Of a stretch of DNA of 64,000 nucleotides, positions 12,199 to 26,368 are shown piece by piece. Both the position numbers and the translations under genes were made by a program. Every line of letters begins with the position of its first letter. Within the stretch, counting starts at the first letter, position 1. Source of the stretch: Gymnothorax reevesii (taxonomy: Eukaryota; Chordata; Actinopteri; Anguilliformes; Muraenidae); contig CM056592.1 of the NCBI GenBank assembly GCA_029721435.1, forward strand, positions 37,025,611 through 37,089,610, given 5' to 3'. The notes under the pieces were generated by a model, which was not told where the DNA came from, made no database searches, and worked only from the letters and a program-made list of their open reading frames with translations.

Positions 12199-15100
12199 CT
12201 GCAGGCAGAGGAGGTGAGGCGCAGTTAGATTCCCTCTCGCAGGTAAACGCACGCGTGCAGAGAGAGATTTATACCGGACGTACCTCAGGGGGCGGGGTGC
12301 TGGCGGGGGGCGGAGTTGAGATGGACGCATTCGAGGAGGCGCTGGACGGAGAGGGACTGACGGACACTTTGGTCTCCAGCTCTTTGGCCACGGTCCCGTT
12401 AACCTGTACACCGCAGAGAAACACATTTTGGTTATACGACAAGGCCATTCATTAGGCTGACTTTCATACCCTGCCATTTGAAATGTAAGAAAACTCAAGC
12501 AGTTACTCCTGAAATTCCTTAAGGGGAAACAAAGATCCGGAAGTCGGTACACGAACTTAATGCAGATGCGTAAACTCTATTGCATTGACACGGTAATGAA
12601 GTCGCAACATGTTGGAAGTTGGAGTTAAAAAGGGCTTTATCAGTGGAGTGAGCAATGTGCCATCGTGCCACTAGAGGGCAGGCTTGACCATGCATCGTCA
12701 CCATCCCTCAGCAGTTCTCTCAATACTAAGTAAGAAAGGCTGTGGGGCTAATTACGCATAATCTTTCAAGCCGCGGCTTTAAAACGAGCTTCCAAACTGT
12801 TCCCCAGGCGAGAGAGAGACGCTGCTCTACATTCCGATGACCCGTGTCGAGGACACACTTGCTGTCGCTGGCAATCCCCTTCCAAGTACATCAACCAATC
12901 ACCCTTTTCTTAAAAAACAAAATCCCTAAACAGGAAAAACACTGGTTGAGTTGACTTAACACTCATGTTCGAGAATTGGAGTAAAATAACTCTGAATTAA
13001 TTCATTACAGTGACTAGCAGGTGTATCATGAGCAGACAGTTTTGTAATTTATTCTTATCCAGTGAGTATATTCTTTCTCCGTAAAGCTCAGTAAATTAAA
13101 AATGCTCCTGGGCAGAAATGCACAGCCTTCGCTACTGATCCCTTCAACCTTCTCCCATATCTAATCCCCTCCTAATGAACTTAGTGGAGCCTGGACATCT
13201 TGGGCTCAGAAAATAGCGCTTTATACACCGCCTGTTACTGGCAATAAAATCCTCTCCCTCCTGCTCAGATCCAAAAGCACTACACTCAGTGCTCACACAA
13301 AACACAGAAAAGCAGATACATCACTGCGACTGCCTCCTCCTTTACTATGTCTCCAGTGGACAGAACACATGAATTGCATGACTTTTGCCACAGTACAGCA
13401 AGGCCTCATGGGAACTGTAGGAAAAGAAATGCTCCTCCTTCGCGACAGATGGGTTGGCCTGTTTACAGAGAGGATGTGCGCGCAGCTTCAAGGCGAGAGC
13501 GCTTCAGTGCCGTGCTATAACCAGTTCATGTTCACAGGGGTCCTTTGACCTCTGACCTCAAGATTTCTCAATGAAAATGTATTACCAATATCCATGAGAG
13601 TCCCCCTGAAAGACATGCTCTTTTTATGATAATCCCATATAGTTTTGAGTAAAAAAAAAAAATTTCAGTTTTTTTTTTTTGCATGTACCAGCAATGCATT
13701 ATTTTTGCCTTTTGTATTTGAATATTTCTGCATAGTGGGGTCCCTTAACAGTCTTGGAATTTCATAAATTGGGTATGATTGGAAAACTGAGACTCTTGTG
13801 GATTTAAAGAGCCCAATGTACTTCATGTAGATGAGTTTTCTGCAGTTCCAAAAGTAGCCATTTTGTCACAGTGAGTCCAGCTTTTGAGACTTGACCTCAC
13901 TGTATGAAAACATCAAATATACGGAGTGCAAATGAAAACTCACCTCTCACGAAATCTGGAATAGCTCCACGAATTGATATGTGAAGTATATACGTATGAT
14001 GCATTTGAGATAATGAATGATTTAAGAAGACATGTGAACATCATTCAATTTCATCCACGATAATGTTAATGCGCAAGAGAGGTTTAACTGGTGTAGGGGT
14101 GAAACAGGAAAGTCAATAACGGGTGTGACCACCATTTGCATTGACACATGTGGTGCATCGTCGTCACATGGAGTTGATCAGTCTCTGGATAGTGTTCTGA
14201 GGGATAGCATTCCACTCCTGAACAAGGGCAACCTCAAGTTCTCGGATGTTGTCCATCTGGCGTCGACGTGAAAGACGTCGTCCAATTTCATCCCATAAGT
14301 GCTCGATAGGGGAGAGGTCGGGCGACAGAGCTGGCCACTGAAGCACGGGGATGTTCTGCTGTGCAAGGTACTGCATGGACACCCTTGCAGTGTGTGCCCT
14401 AGCGTTGTCCTGTTGGAACGTGTGGACATCGTGGTGTTGTTTGAAGAACGGCACAACATGGTTCTGCAGCACCTGGTCCCGGTAGTAGATGCCGTTCACC
14501 CTTCCTCTGCAGATATGGAGAGGGGTTCTGTGACGGTAGCTTATTCCACCCCACACCATAACACTGCCACCACCCCAACGGTCCGTTTGAACGACACAAT
14601 CGGCGTTATAACATTCACCACGTCTCCGCCAAACACGTATACGGCCATCTGCGTTCCTTAAGTGAAATCGTGACTCGTCAGAAAAGATGACACCGTGCCA
14701 TTGTCGTAGTCGCCAATTCTGGTGCCTGTTTGCCCACTGCAGACGCTGGTTTCGGTGACGATCCGTCAATATGGGGCCGAAATAAAGACGTCGTGCACGC
14801 AGGTCTGCAGCTCGCAGACGGTTCCGTACGGTGCTGGAGTGAATGAATCCACGTCGTCCTTGGACTTGAGCAGCCGTTCTTGTCGCTGGTAGTGTTCGGT
14901 CTCGGACATGATCCCGTACGATCTGACGGTCCTGACGTGCCGTTGTCACACGTTGTTGCCCAGTCGAGGCCGGTCCCGAGTGCTCCCCGTTTGCAGAAAC
15001 CTTTGATGGAGTCTTGCGATCGTTGTGTGTGCGCAGTGTAGTCGTCTGGCAATCTCCCTGGTGCTGGCGCCAATTTGAAGCATGCCTATGGCACGTTCCC

Positions 15101-18100
15101 GTTCAGGGGCTGTAAGTCGCGGCATAGTGTCGACGTTTCACAAGTGTCAGTGAAGAAGTGAAATTTTATTCGGATTCACATGCTTTTAAAGGCAATGTGT
15201 GCACAAATTCAGAGTGAAATTCATTTTTCCCGTGGTGTGCGTGCAAGATGTTGCGTTTCTGCAAAAAATTGCCTAGCGTTACAGTCAACTTGAAATTCTC
15301 GCATTTCTTGCACCTGGCATGTCGGGTGACGTCACTGTAGTGTTGTTGTTGTATAAAAATAATATTGAAGTTCATTTGAACTTAAATATTGACTTTTTTC
15401 AAGTGGTGCATTTTCATTTGTACTCAGTTATATGATACAAAGTGAATTTTCGTATATGCACATTATTTCAAAGGTCCAATAACTACCCCAGTTTCACAAA
15501 TCAAAAATTTGCTGCCTATTATTTCATGATTTAGGTGCAGAGTCTATGTAAAATGGCAAATTTGAACAAATGTCCAGATGTTCATTTTCTCAAAAAAATG
15601 AGCATTTAAGAGAATTTTCTTTAAAAAAGCAGAAGAGATTGTGGCCCCGACCTCAGCAGGCTGAAAGGGATTATCAGGAGCGATAGAAGCAAGCGTGAGA
15701 GCCACTCTTCAGGAGAACTGTGGCAGGTTTGTCAGTACACTCAGCCACTTGTTTTGAAACTGCAGGACAGTGTGTGTTGAAAACTGAGTGCAGTTTTTAG
15801 AGCGAAAGATAGTCACAGAGTATTTTATTTAATATTTAATTTCTATCAGGACCATTTACTGCACTGTACTGTACACAAGTTTGACACCTACAAACACTGG
15901 GCTCATCATTTTGAAAGCATCTTTTCTTCTTCTTTTCTTCCAACAGTCCTAAGATTCTGCGCAGTACTGAATGTCTGGAGGATTCTGGCTCCGAATCGGC
16001 ATGAGTGCTGCCATGTTATGGGATATTGAACACACCCCTCACAACGACTATCAGAGGCAGGGTTTCTGTGAGCAAATTAAAGCTTTCATTTACCAGGCCA
16101 GGACCTGTAAGTGAACCACTTCACTACACTGCATCTCTGGAGACGGGACAGAAGTGGCCTTTTGCTTCACAGCCCTACCCTACCCCCCACATTCCTAATC
16201 CCACAGAAGCAGCTCTGCCGAGGGGGACCCTGCCGCCCATCTGCTGGGTGTCTGCCGCGCTCTCCCCGGCCCTGAGGTACAGTGAGTCACCTGGATTAAT
16301 CCAGATTTACTAACAGGGATGGAGCAAAGAACTGGCCTCAGTGCGCCAGAGCTCTGGAACACAAAGCACGCACGCACATGACCAAGCGCGCTCATAGACA
16401 CAAACACAAAATCATGTACACACATACAAATTTTATACACACATATTTATACACACGTGCATGCACACACATATTACACACACAAACACACACCCACCCT
16501 TGTAATTATATCTTTATGAGGACATTGCATTGGCTTCCATTCATTCTTTCTGTGTCTCTCTACAGCCTTTCCCTAATCTTAACAATAAGCAAACCCATGA
16601 TGGGCCAAACCCAAACCATTACCCTAACCTTAACCTATCCCTAATTCTCACCTCACCCCAAACCTGAACTAATCAGTCACAGTTTGCCTTTGCGGTTGTG
16701 AGGACACTCACTTCCCTCTGTGGGGAAAAAAAATATATATATATTCTCACTTAGAAGCATGTACGGGAACACACACGCACGCACACGCGCACACACACCC
16801 GAGGCATTTATCCATCTATGTTAAGGACACGTCTCCTTAAGCTGTTCATGAGAGGCTCAGATTTAATGCAGGTCAGCCGGCTCAAGGGCAACACTCACAC
16901 TCATTATTTAACGGCACATCTTACAAGCCAGTCAAATACCTGACCTTTTTAGCTACTTAAGATTTTTAACCAATCCTTTCCCAAATGTCCAAATATTAAT
17001 ACTGGGTGGGGGTGGGGGGGTGGGTGTTGTGTCTTCCAATTTGAATATCACTAAGTATGTAAATCTGGAGAGGGTCACTGTCATCTCCCTGGCTCAGCAG
17101 ACCAGCATGTACTGTATCAAGTTCTAACAACATTCAATCCCAGCTTTCGGTTTGTAAAGTATCACATGCATGCAGCAGCTTTTTGATAGCAAATAGTGAA
17201 GCTCAAGTATAAAAAAGTAAAGTAACCATGAGCCTTACAGTCTCTAGGAGAACTAGCATACCATGAATATAAATTGTAAATGAGTCTGGAGCCAGTACTG
17301 AACCTTGGGGAACACCTTATCTTATGTGATAAATGTCAGTGTCTATCGACCACCAATTTACTCTGGAGCAGTTTTTTTTAAACCAGTCACAAGCCTCTGT
17401 GGCCAATCAAGGCCAAAAGGTGATAATCTTTTCCACAGCAAGGCATGATCAACGCTGGCAAAGGCCTTGCCGAGGTTGACAAAAAAACACAGCACTGTGT
17501 TGTTTGTTATCAAGACCAATTCAATGTAACGGAAAACAAACAAGGGAGCAGAGACAAAACTTATTCTTAGTTCTCAAGCCAGATTAAAGAAGGTGCAGCA
17601 CATTATATCAGAAAAGCAATGATTTTATTCTGACTTTTTTAATTCTTTATCAAATTTTAGCCAGGCAGCAGAGTAATGGAATGGGACAGATGGTTGTTAA
17701 GATCACGGTGATCTTACGATGAGCAGCAACATGACATGGGTGACCTTCCATTTTATACTTGTATAAGAAATAGGAGCATTATTTTAAAATATGGACTCCC
17801 ATATCACCATGACAAATTATTAGGCCAGTTACACAATCCTACATTCAGAGGAAAAATAATTTAAGTGAAAGTCACTCTGTTGTGTTAATTCAAAGTTCAT
17901 AAAGAGAATCCATAAAGGACCAAAGAGCTTTTGTGTACTTGCCCTATTCCTGCCTCATCTTAAGGCTCAACTTGTAGCCACATGCATCGAGCGAAAAATA
18001 ATCTGATCTTCAGTGAAAATCAGGTCAACTGATATGAACAGGACAAGAGGCAAGAATTACACAAAGCACCTTTGATACAGCGTCTAGTGTTGCTTTAAAT

Positions 18101-21100
18101 CCAGGAAATTCCTAGAAAACAGAACGTCTCCTACAAGTATGGTATACCACGCAGGAATGCAGAATAAGGGTCCTCATTGTTTCACTTCTTAATGCTGCTT
18201 AGACTGTAAACATCAGATCCTTGAGTCAAACAGTCACCTTAGTGAGGATCCTAGCAGAACTGAATAGTACCAAGTCAGTACATGTCTTCGGGAGCTACTG
18301 CTTCAGTGTGGGGACATATATAAAATTTATATATTTTTTTAATTGTCAATTAAAGTGAATTTATTACGGAATTTCAGTGATAATTGCCACTCTTTGCTGT
18401 CTGTCATACCAGTACAGTATCTGCTCATTACATTTTTTTATCCTCGAGCACTTGTGCATGCAGTGTGTATATAACTACCATGCCTTTGAGGTGATGACCA
18501 TCATCCCTGCAACACTGCAGCTGAATTGAAAGAGGCGCCTTTTCCATGGGTATGTCTCCGAAATGAAATCAGCATGAGTGTTTCTTCTTTGCCAGTTCAT
18601 AATAACCTCGAAAACCCACCCGCCACGTTTGAGGAGGGCCGGATCCATGGGAGAGAAGATGGTGACCCCAGGAGTTGTCTCCAGCAGGAAGAACTTCACA
18701 CCTACCCCCACCACGGCACAGGAACGCCTTATCTCCTGATAACTACCCCACATTTAACCACACGCACCCACAGAGTGGAGAGTTTTTGCGTCTCGGACAC
18801 CACCGCTGTAATCAGGCCAGAGCATGACTTACTTTATTGTTTTTGAGTTAAGAGAGCCGAAGCTCGACACAAAACAGTTTCATCACAAACCCCCATCACC
18901 CCCGCCCCTTCACAAACTCCCTGAACCCTTTTCGCACAACCTCACAGCTCTGCCAGAAAAGCCAAGACCCAGTACCAGGCCTCTGACCGGGGCTCATAAT
19001 GGCTGAAGGAGGTCAGGACAGGCCGTGTGAACCACAACACCCAGCCAGACGAGAGCTGAGTGGTACAACCAAATGCTCAAATGACATGCTTCAGGACTTC
19101 GGTCGGTCAAACTCAAATCGAACCAAATTTTATTTAAGTAGTGCATTTCTAAACAGTGGTAAGAAAAAAAACTTGTTGAGGGCGGGTGAGAAGAAACCTC
19201 GGGAGGTACCAGCCTAACGAGGAGAAGCCAATTTTCCTCTGTCCGGCTCAGGGAATTAGTTCAGATAACAAGCATGGTCAGTCCGTCAGAGTTCAAGAAG
19301 ACAAAACTAAAGTTTAGCTTCAGATCAAACTTAGTCCTGCAGGAGCAACTCAAATGATGGTGGATGGGTTTCACGTAGAAGGTAGCAGGGCCCATTGGAA
19401 GGGACCAGAGGAGAAATCCATGTCACAAACACTTAATAAGAAACAATAGCCCATGTGACTGGTCATTCAACCCCAGAGTTTTAGGAAAGGCCTGGTGGGT
19501 TAGGGGTCCCCCCATCGGCAAGGCTAAATCAGCCCCTCCTCTCCCTGCTATTCACGTTGTCTTCAGTTCCCATGTTTTTTCTATCCCCAGAACAAGGACT
19601 CTAACAGAAAGCCCAATGAAGATAAGCCACCCAAAAATGCAGGCTTCATGTATCCAAAAATTATGCAAAACCATCTACTTCCAGTTTCTGTTCCTGGGTT
19701 AACTATAGTGCACTTCATTGCCCAACTGAATCTCAGTGTACTGCAGCGCACAGCAGAAACATCAGTGACGCTGGCCTTACCGTGTCCTCGGTCTCCCCGT
19801 TCACAACTGGCTCTGGCAGGGGCCCTGAAAAACAGAACGAACGCAACACATTATTTCCTTCAGGATACTCTATTAAACTTCCCAGCCTCAGCAATAGAGC
19901 ACAAGGAAGGCCCACTCGCACAGTAACTGCTTAAAACCAAAAACCTCCACGCTAACTTTCTAGGGGAGGCGGGCAGTTTGCTAACAAGCCCCTGTTGTGC
20001 TCATGGGTGAAGGACGACGGGGCCGAAACGGATCACCCACTCAGGGAAAATGAGCCTAGAGTAAGAAAAGGCCTCAAATTCTTCCAAAAGCAGCATAAGA
20101 GAGAGAAAGTTGGACAGTAATGGAAAAAAAAGCCATAAATCCATCAGTGGCTACACTACTGCAAAGATAACATTGCTAGCTAGCAATCAGCAAGCTAAAT
20201 AATGGCCTGTATCAGACCAAGATGTACTTAAAGTTACTTTCCCTACCATCACTTAGCTAGCAAAAATAACTAGAAAAGCACTCAGAGAGCGGAGACCTAC
20301 GCCAGGGGGCAGCAAAACCCAAAAGCACGGCGATTGGAACTCCGGCCCATTGGAAAGACTTGAAATCTTGAACTTTGGCGTATATCTCAGCTGTACTTTG
20401 GCCTAGATATGCCAAAATTGAGTCACCTGTTCCTGGACTTAATACCCAACTTCTCTGAAAATTTCATCAAAATCGGTGTGTTACTTTGAGAGTGAGGTGC
20501 GTCATGGAAGCTGACAGGCTTCTCCTAAACTGAAACTGAATTCGAAAATATGTTGACCAAAGACATCCATAACATCTATAATGAATTGAAGCAAAAAGGT
20601 CAGGCTCCGTACCATCATTTTTGTATATTACACACGCCCCTATGAGATGGGCATTATATTCTCCAAGAAATACACATATTTTCAAAAAATTTGATCAGTT
20701 GCTCTTCGATGAAACAGTAGAAGGGAGGGTTCAGCAACAGCTCAGCGCCTGCCGAAGATCACTGATGTGTAAAACCATATGCCCATTAATATTATAAATA
20801 TGAATCAAAGGCTTATTTTTCAAGGGGTCAGTTTGACCTTATCTGAAAGACAGGTTTATTAGGGCAAGCAGGCAATTCACCTTTAACCCCTGGAGGGCTT
20901 AAATACAGCCGAACCCTCAAATGAACAGATGAAGACAAGCCAAGCGCAGCAGATTAGATAAAGAAGCCCCTGGTCTGAGTGTTCAGACACTGCGGAAAAG
21001 TGTTTCAGCCGCCTCCGTCGCTGCCGATGAGGACGTGCAGAGCTGACAGGAAATGGCAGCTCATACGCTGACAGGAAGTGGGCTTGGTCAGAGCACTGCC

Positions 21101-22239
21101 TGCATGTGCACCTTAGTCAGGATCAATAGGCCTGCTCTCGCAAAAACAGAAGTCAAGGGAACGTGCGAATGTCCCAGCTGTAGTTAAATATTAACCGGTT
21201 GAGGAAAATGGCTGGAACAGCAGTTTGACTATACGGCATTAAACAGACTTCACCGACAGCCAGGATCTTGGAAACTCAGCGTAAATCCTAATAGGTGACC
21301 GACTATTGGCAAAGATTCAATGAAAAATTCAGCTTCCCTGTGCATGATGGGAAAGTTCAGTTGGGGGCAACATAACTGCAGTCTGACTCATGTAAACCAC
21401 AAACAAGCCAATCATTTATCCAGAACCAGTTCATCTGTACTTCTGTCACTTCAAATGATGAATACAGTCCTGCTGAAATACCAGCAGGCACAATAGCTTT
21501 CACTTGTCTCCCAATTAATAACGGAAGGGTAAATGTGTCCCAGCTTTACAATCTCTAAAGCCATAAACAAAATATAATTAAATGAACAGAGGTAAATAAA
21601 TAAATCTCCTGGAAGCTCCCTTGTCACTCATCTCAGTAATCTGCTGCTCGAACTCCCAGTTGCCATGGTCACAGCTAGCATGACTTATTCTTGAAAGGAG
21701 ACTTTGAACAGCATTGTGAGGAGGTGTCAGCGAGGCAATCGCCCAGGGCGTTAATGTTTAACTCCGCTCCGGCGAGGCCTTCGCGAGAGGGACGTAGCAC
21801 TCGGGACGGATCGACCGGCCAACAGCCGCCGGAGAGCGTGAGAATAAAGCGGCGAAGACGGGCCGGCCGCAGGAAAGACGTGAGCTCAGCCTCGACTGCT
21901 ATTATTCCGCAAATTGTAGCGGGACTAGCGCCAAACTACCCTTTACTCTGTTCCAGTGGGCAGGGGCAGGGGTCAGGACAATGTCCAGCTCATTTTCATT
22001 TTTAGAAACACTGGATGATTCAGGACCCACAGCAATTCCTTGTTTCCTCAGAGTGAAATCACTGGCTATTTCCTCAAATCGGGAACTGCGCCAACTTTGT
22101 TCTTTGTGGGTATTGCATTAAATATAAATCTGGAAAATAAAAAAAATGCTGCCAATATCCTGTGACAATACTCATCTGTTTGAATAAAAATACTTAGTTA
22201 CACTACTTTCTGGAAAAGCTGAACACATTCTAGTACTTA

Positions 22240-22273
<34 letters not shown>

Positions 22274-23091
22274 GTCATAATAATGAGTAATTATTCTAGA
22301 ACAATTATTTGATTACAAAATGCAAAAACAGAAAATTAGTATTGCATTAATTTTCTTGGGTAACTGAAAATATTTTGTTTCTGTATATTGCTTATTTGAA
22401 TAAGTGAAAATATTTGGTAACATGAATGAATAAAGCCACCGGAAATATTGTATTGCTGGAAATATAACTGTTTATGGAGTCGGACATCGTTTGTTGGTAT
22501 GTTCCCCATTCAGACATAGTCCAAAAAAACACCTTAAGTGGTAGTAACTGATACACGTGTACAAGTCTACATGTCAAATTTCATATGAATACTTCAACAT
22601 TTATATGCGTAATGTAAAGATTACCTCATGAAAGCAAAGGAAAGCAGTTAGGATGCTTCAGACCGGAAGTGTCCGACCCAGCACATTGCTACGTTAGTTA
22701 CTTTCCTTAATATTCTACAACCATACTTAATGTGTAAATACTGAAAACATTCTCATTTAGATGATGAATCTCTGCAATGCCATTCCCTTGCAGCTGGTCT
22801 CACCTGTGAGGTGCTCTTCAGTGGGCAGGACCTGGCACCTCTTGAAGAAGGCGTCCGTCTCCGGGTCGACCACCAGCAGGCTGGTCTCCTGACCCCCGGC
22901 TTTAATCGCGGCCACCACATCCGCATGCTGCTTCCCTTCCACAGAGACCCCGTTTACCTGCAGGCGCGCACACACACACACACACACACGCACGCATGCA
23001 CACATACACACACACACACACGCACGCAAACATACACACACACACATACGACACACACGCACACGAGCACAAACATGCATGCATGCATGCA

Positions 23092-23140
<49 letters not shown>

Positions 23141-26100
23141 TGTGAATGAAAACTGCAACATCACTGCAACACCGCGACATGCATCGAACTAGGTGCACCG
23201 TGACAGACAACTTTACCCGTCTCCTGCTATTTGGACACAGTGATATGAGCGCTGTGACTACGGCAATGTTTATGTGAACACTGCAACCTGGCATCAAAAC
23301 AAAATTCCCGTGACAGAAAATTTCACGTGTGCACTGTGATTTGAACACAGCAGCATGCGGGCATTACCACTCAAAGACCATTATTTATACCATCTATGTC
23401 TCCAGAAGGACAGCTGATGCCTTTAATGAGAGGCGGAATGAGTGGCGGAATGAGTGAAAGTTGGGTTTGCAAATAGTTTATTTAAAGCCGGAGAAAAATG
23501 CCCTGCAAGGGGGAAAAAGGAACACATTTCGCCGAATACTGTGCTCCCTTACAAGAGCGGCTGAGGAACAAGCAGCAGAGTTGGGGATAAACCAGAGAAA
23601 CCAAAATTACACCACAGCGTGTTAGAATAACACTCTTCTTTGCATTCGTTTCCCATTTTTACCCTTAAAGTGCTATAGGCGACGATAGCTGCCCAATGAT
23701 GTAAGATATCAAAATCAGATGCTGTTGAAAACCGGTTTTCAACAGCTCAGGATAATTAGATTTTTAATTCTTTGAAAATTTATTCAGTGCTCTAAGGGTA
23801 AATATACTGAAATACATATTGTATTGTTCCAAACGGAGTCAAATTACAGTAACCACATACCTTGCCCGATGGCCAATTGAGTGAGTTTTTGGCTTTACAT
23901 CGCCATCTAGCAACTATTAGCATGTTAAGTAGACTTCTCGATATTATGCTATACTTAATGTAAAAACAGACTTAATGCACTTAATTACTGACGGATTTAC
24001 ACATTATTGACTCAACTACTACAAGGTATCACACTTTCAAACTAATCCTTAGAAAAGATCACACAGTGGATGTAACATTAGAATTAATACATGCTAATCT
24101 TTGTTAATCTGTGGAACTTCGTCTAAAGATTTGCTTTGGTCTCTCAGGCGCCACTCATTCCAGTGAGAACCCATTCCTCATGTTATCAAACACTGTCCCA
24201 GATACCGGGAGAGGAAAAAAATGAGCGTGTTAACATGGCGTTAGGGAAAAAAAAAAAAAACTAGAAATGCACTCAGAGAGCACAGACCTCTGCCAGGGGG
24301 CAGCAAAACCCAAAAGCACGGCGATTGGAACTCCAGCCCATTGGAAAGACTTGAAATTTTGAACTTTGGCGTATATCTCCGCAGTACTTTGGCCTACATA
24401 TGCCAAAATTTAATCACCTGTTCCTTGACTTAATACCCACCTTCTCTGAAAATTTCATCAAAATCTGTCCATAACGTTTTGAGTTCTTTTGGAAACTAAC
24501 AGACAAACAAACAAACAAACAAACCCAGGCAAAAACAAAATCTCCTTGGCGGAGGTAAAAATCTAATTATTGGGTTAGTCTGACGATGAACAGACTTTTA
24601 AGCCTTTCACCCCCAGTAGTGCCACATGGCATTCTTTCTTGACTGGCATTGTTTTCCCTATAGTAACATATGGCGCTCTTTTCGTTATGTTTCTTTTAAC
24701 AATCAGGAATGAGAACAGACAGCCAGGAAGTTTGTTAGAATGTCAACAAAGGACAGGAGCAGAAATAGCAGTGAGAACTGGGCACTGGTGGGGGTGAAAG
24801 GGTTAAAATACACGGAAACACGTTAGTCCGACTGGAATTGTACTAAATCAAATTTTTCATAGTGGGACTAACACACCCAGATAATGCTGTTACTAGTCGA
24901 ATTATTCCTCCATGTATGCGCTTAAATCGAACCAAACTGGACTGCGTGCTCTGAGCATGCTCCACAGTTCTACGTCCAAGGTTCTGACCCAGAAGTCTTG
25001 TGGGCAGGTAAACACCAAACTGATTAGCGAGAACTCAGAGCTCAGCCCAGCTACCAAATTTGTCCTGAACAATAGCAATCCCTGTCTGTAAGAGTATTGG
25101 TGCTCGAAAAGTCACGCCCTGGGGACTCATAACTTCTTCCATTCATCCGCATAATTTATAGAATGACTTGCGCATCATCCAATAATTTTCCTTCCACTCG
25201 CCATCGGAAAAACGACTCTCACCCAATAGTCTTTGCTCCAGACCCACATCCAACATGCACGGGAAGATGGACTGCGTTTCCCGAAAGCACAGATGCCAGC
25301 TTACATAGTTGAAACCACAAACTGCGAATGGACGAAGTATGTTAGCTGCTAACTTCGTTAGCGACTAATATTGTGAGAAACGCACTCCGGGGTAGTAGAA
25401 AGGGCACATAGCACAGAATCGCGGTGTTGCCGCCCAGTTTTGGCTAACACCATAACCACCAGGGATAGCGTGTATCTAAATTGTATAAAAAGCATAGCGC
25501 ACAACCCCTATGAAATGTACAGAGCCGTAAAGTTGTCCATGTTTTTGCCACCTCACATGCCCCCAGTTTGCCGCGAGCTAACTTGTTTGTCCATTGTTTA
25601 GTATGTGAGGTATTAAATCAACCAGAAAAAGATGCAACACGAACAAGCTGATAGGAGTGGAGTCGTAGCGGAGATGGGCATGCTTTGGTCAACAAATCAA
25701 ATTTCTCTGTAACACGTCCTTCTGGGGGGGTGGGGGTGGGGAGGGGGGGGAGTGCTGAGCTCCAGTGAACTTCTTACTGCGGATTGAGGAAGGCCTGTGT
25801 ACCGTTTTCTCAGTGTTGCTGGTCACCGGCCAAAGCAGGGCAGCAGATTAAGTGACACGAAGGAGGCGAACAGTGGGCAGAATGAGGCAAATGTGCGTCC
25901 AGGGCCAGCTCAGTGCTGCGAGGAGAGCTCAGTCTGTGCACTGCCCCCCTGGCTCCTGGGAAACCTCCGAGCACAGCGCCATTCCCATGGGAGCAAGACT
26001 GAGGGAGAGCTCAGAGGCCACAAAAAGTGTGAGAGCGCTTAAGGGCAGAGGGGAGAGAGAGAGAGAGGGGGGGGGGGGTGGGACTGGAAAGGATAGGGAG

Positions 26101-26249
26101 GGAAAGAGAGAAGGAATGAGAAAAAGGGAAAGAGAGAGGGAGAGTGTGTCCATGTTTGTCTTTGATTGAGCAGAAGTGAGAGGAGTGTGTTTGACAGGGA
26201 GAGTGGGAGAGTACGCGTTTGAGTTTGTGTGTGCTAGAGAGAGTATGAC

Positions 26250-26288
<39 letters not shown>

Positions 26289-26332
26289 AAGAGAGAGTAC
26301 CAGATCATGTTTGTGTTTGTGCGAGTATGTTT

Positions 26333-26368
<36 letters not shown>

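Noticed and set aside
12028..12552. 174-codon continuous open frame at the nherf1 end
   Set aside because: It reads through two introns; only 12198-12028 and the separately framed 12403-12284 match NHERF1.
22757..23348. Open frames of 135 and 148 codons joining a PDZ fragment to Val/Cys repeats
   Set aside because: The repeats are translated microsatellite; the exon begins at 22957 after a splice acceptor.
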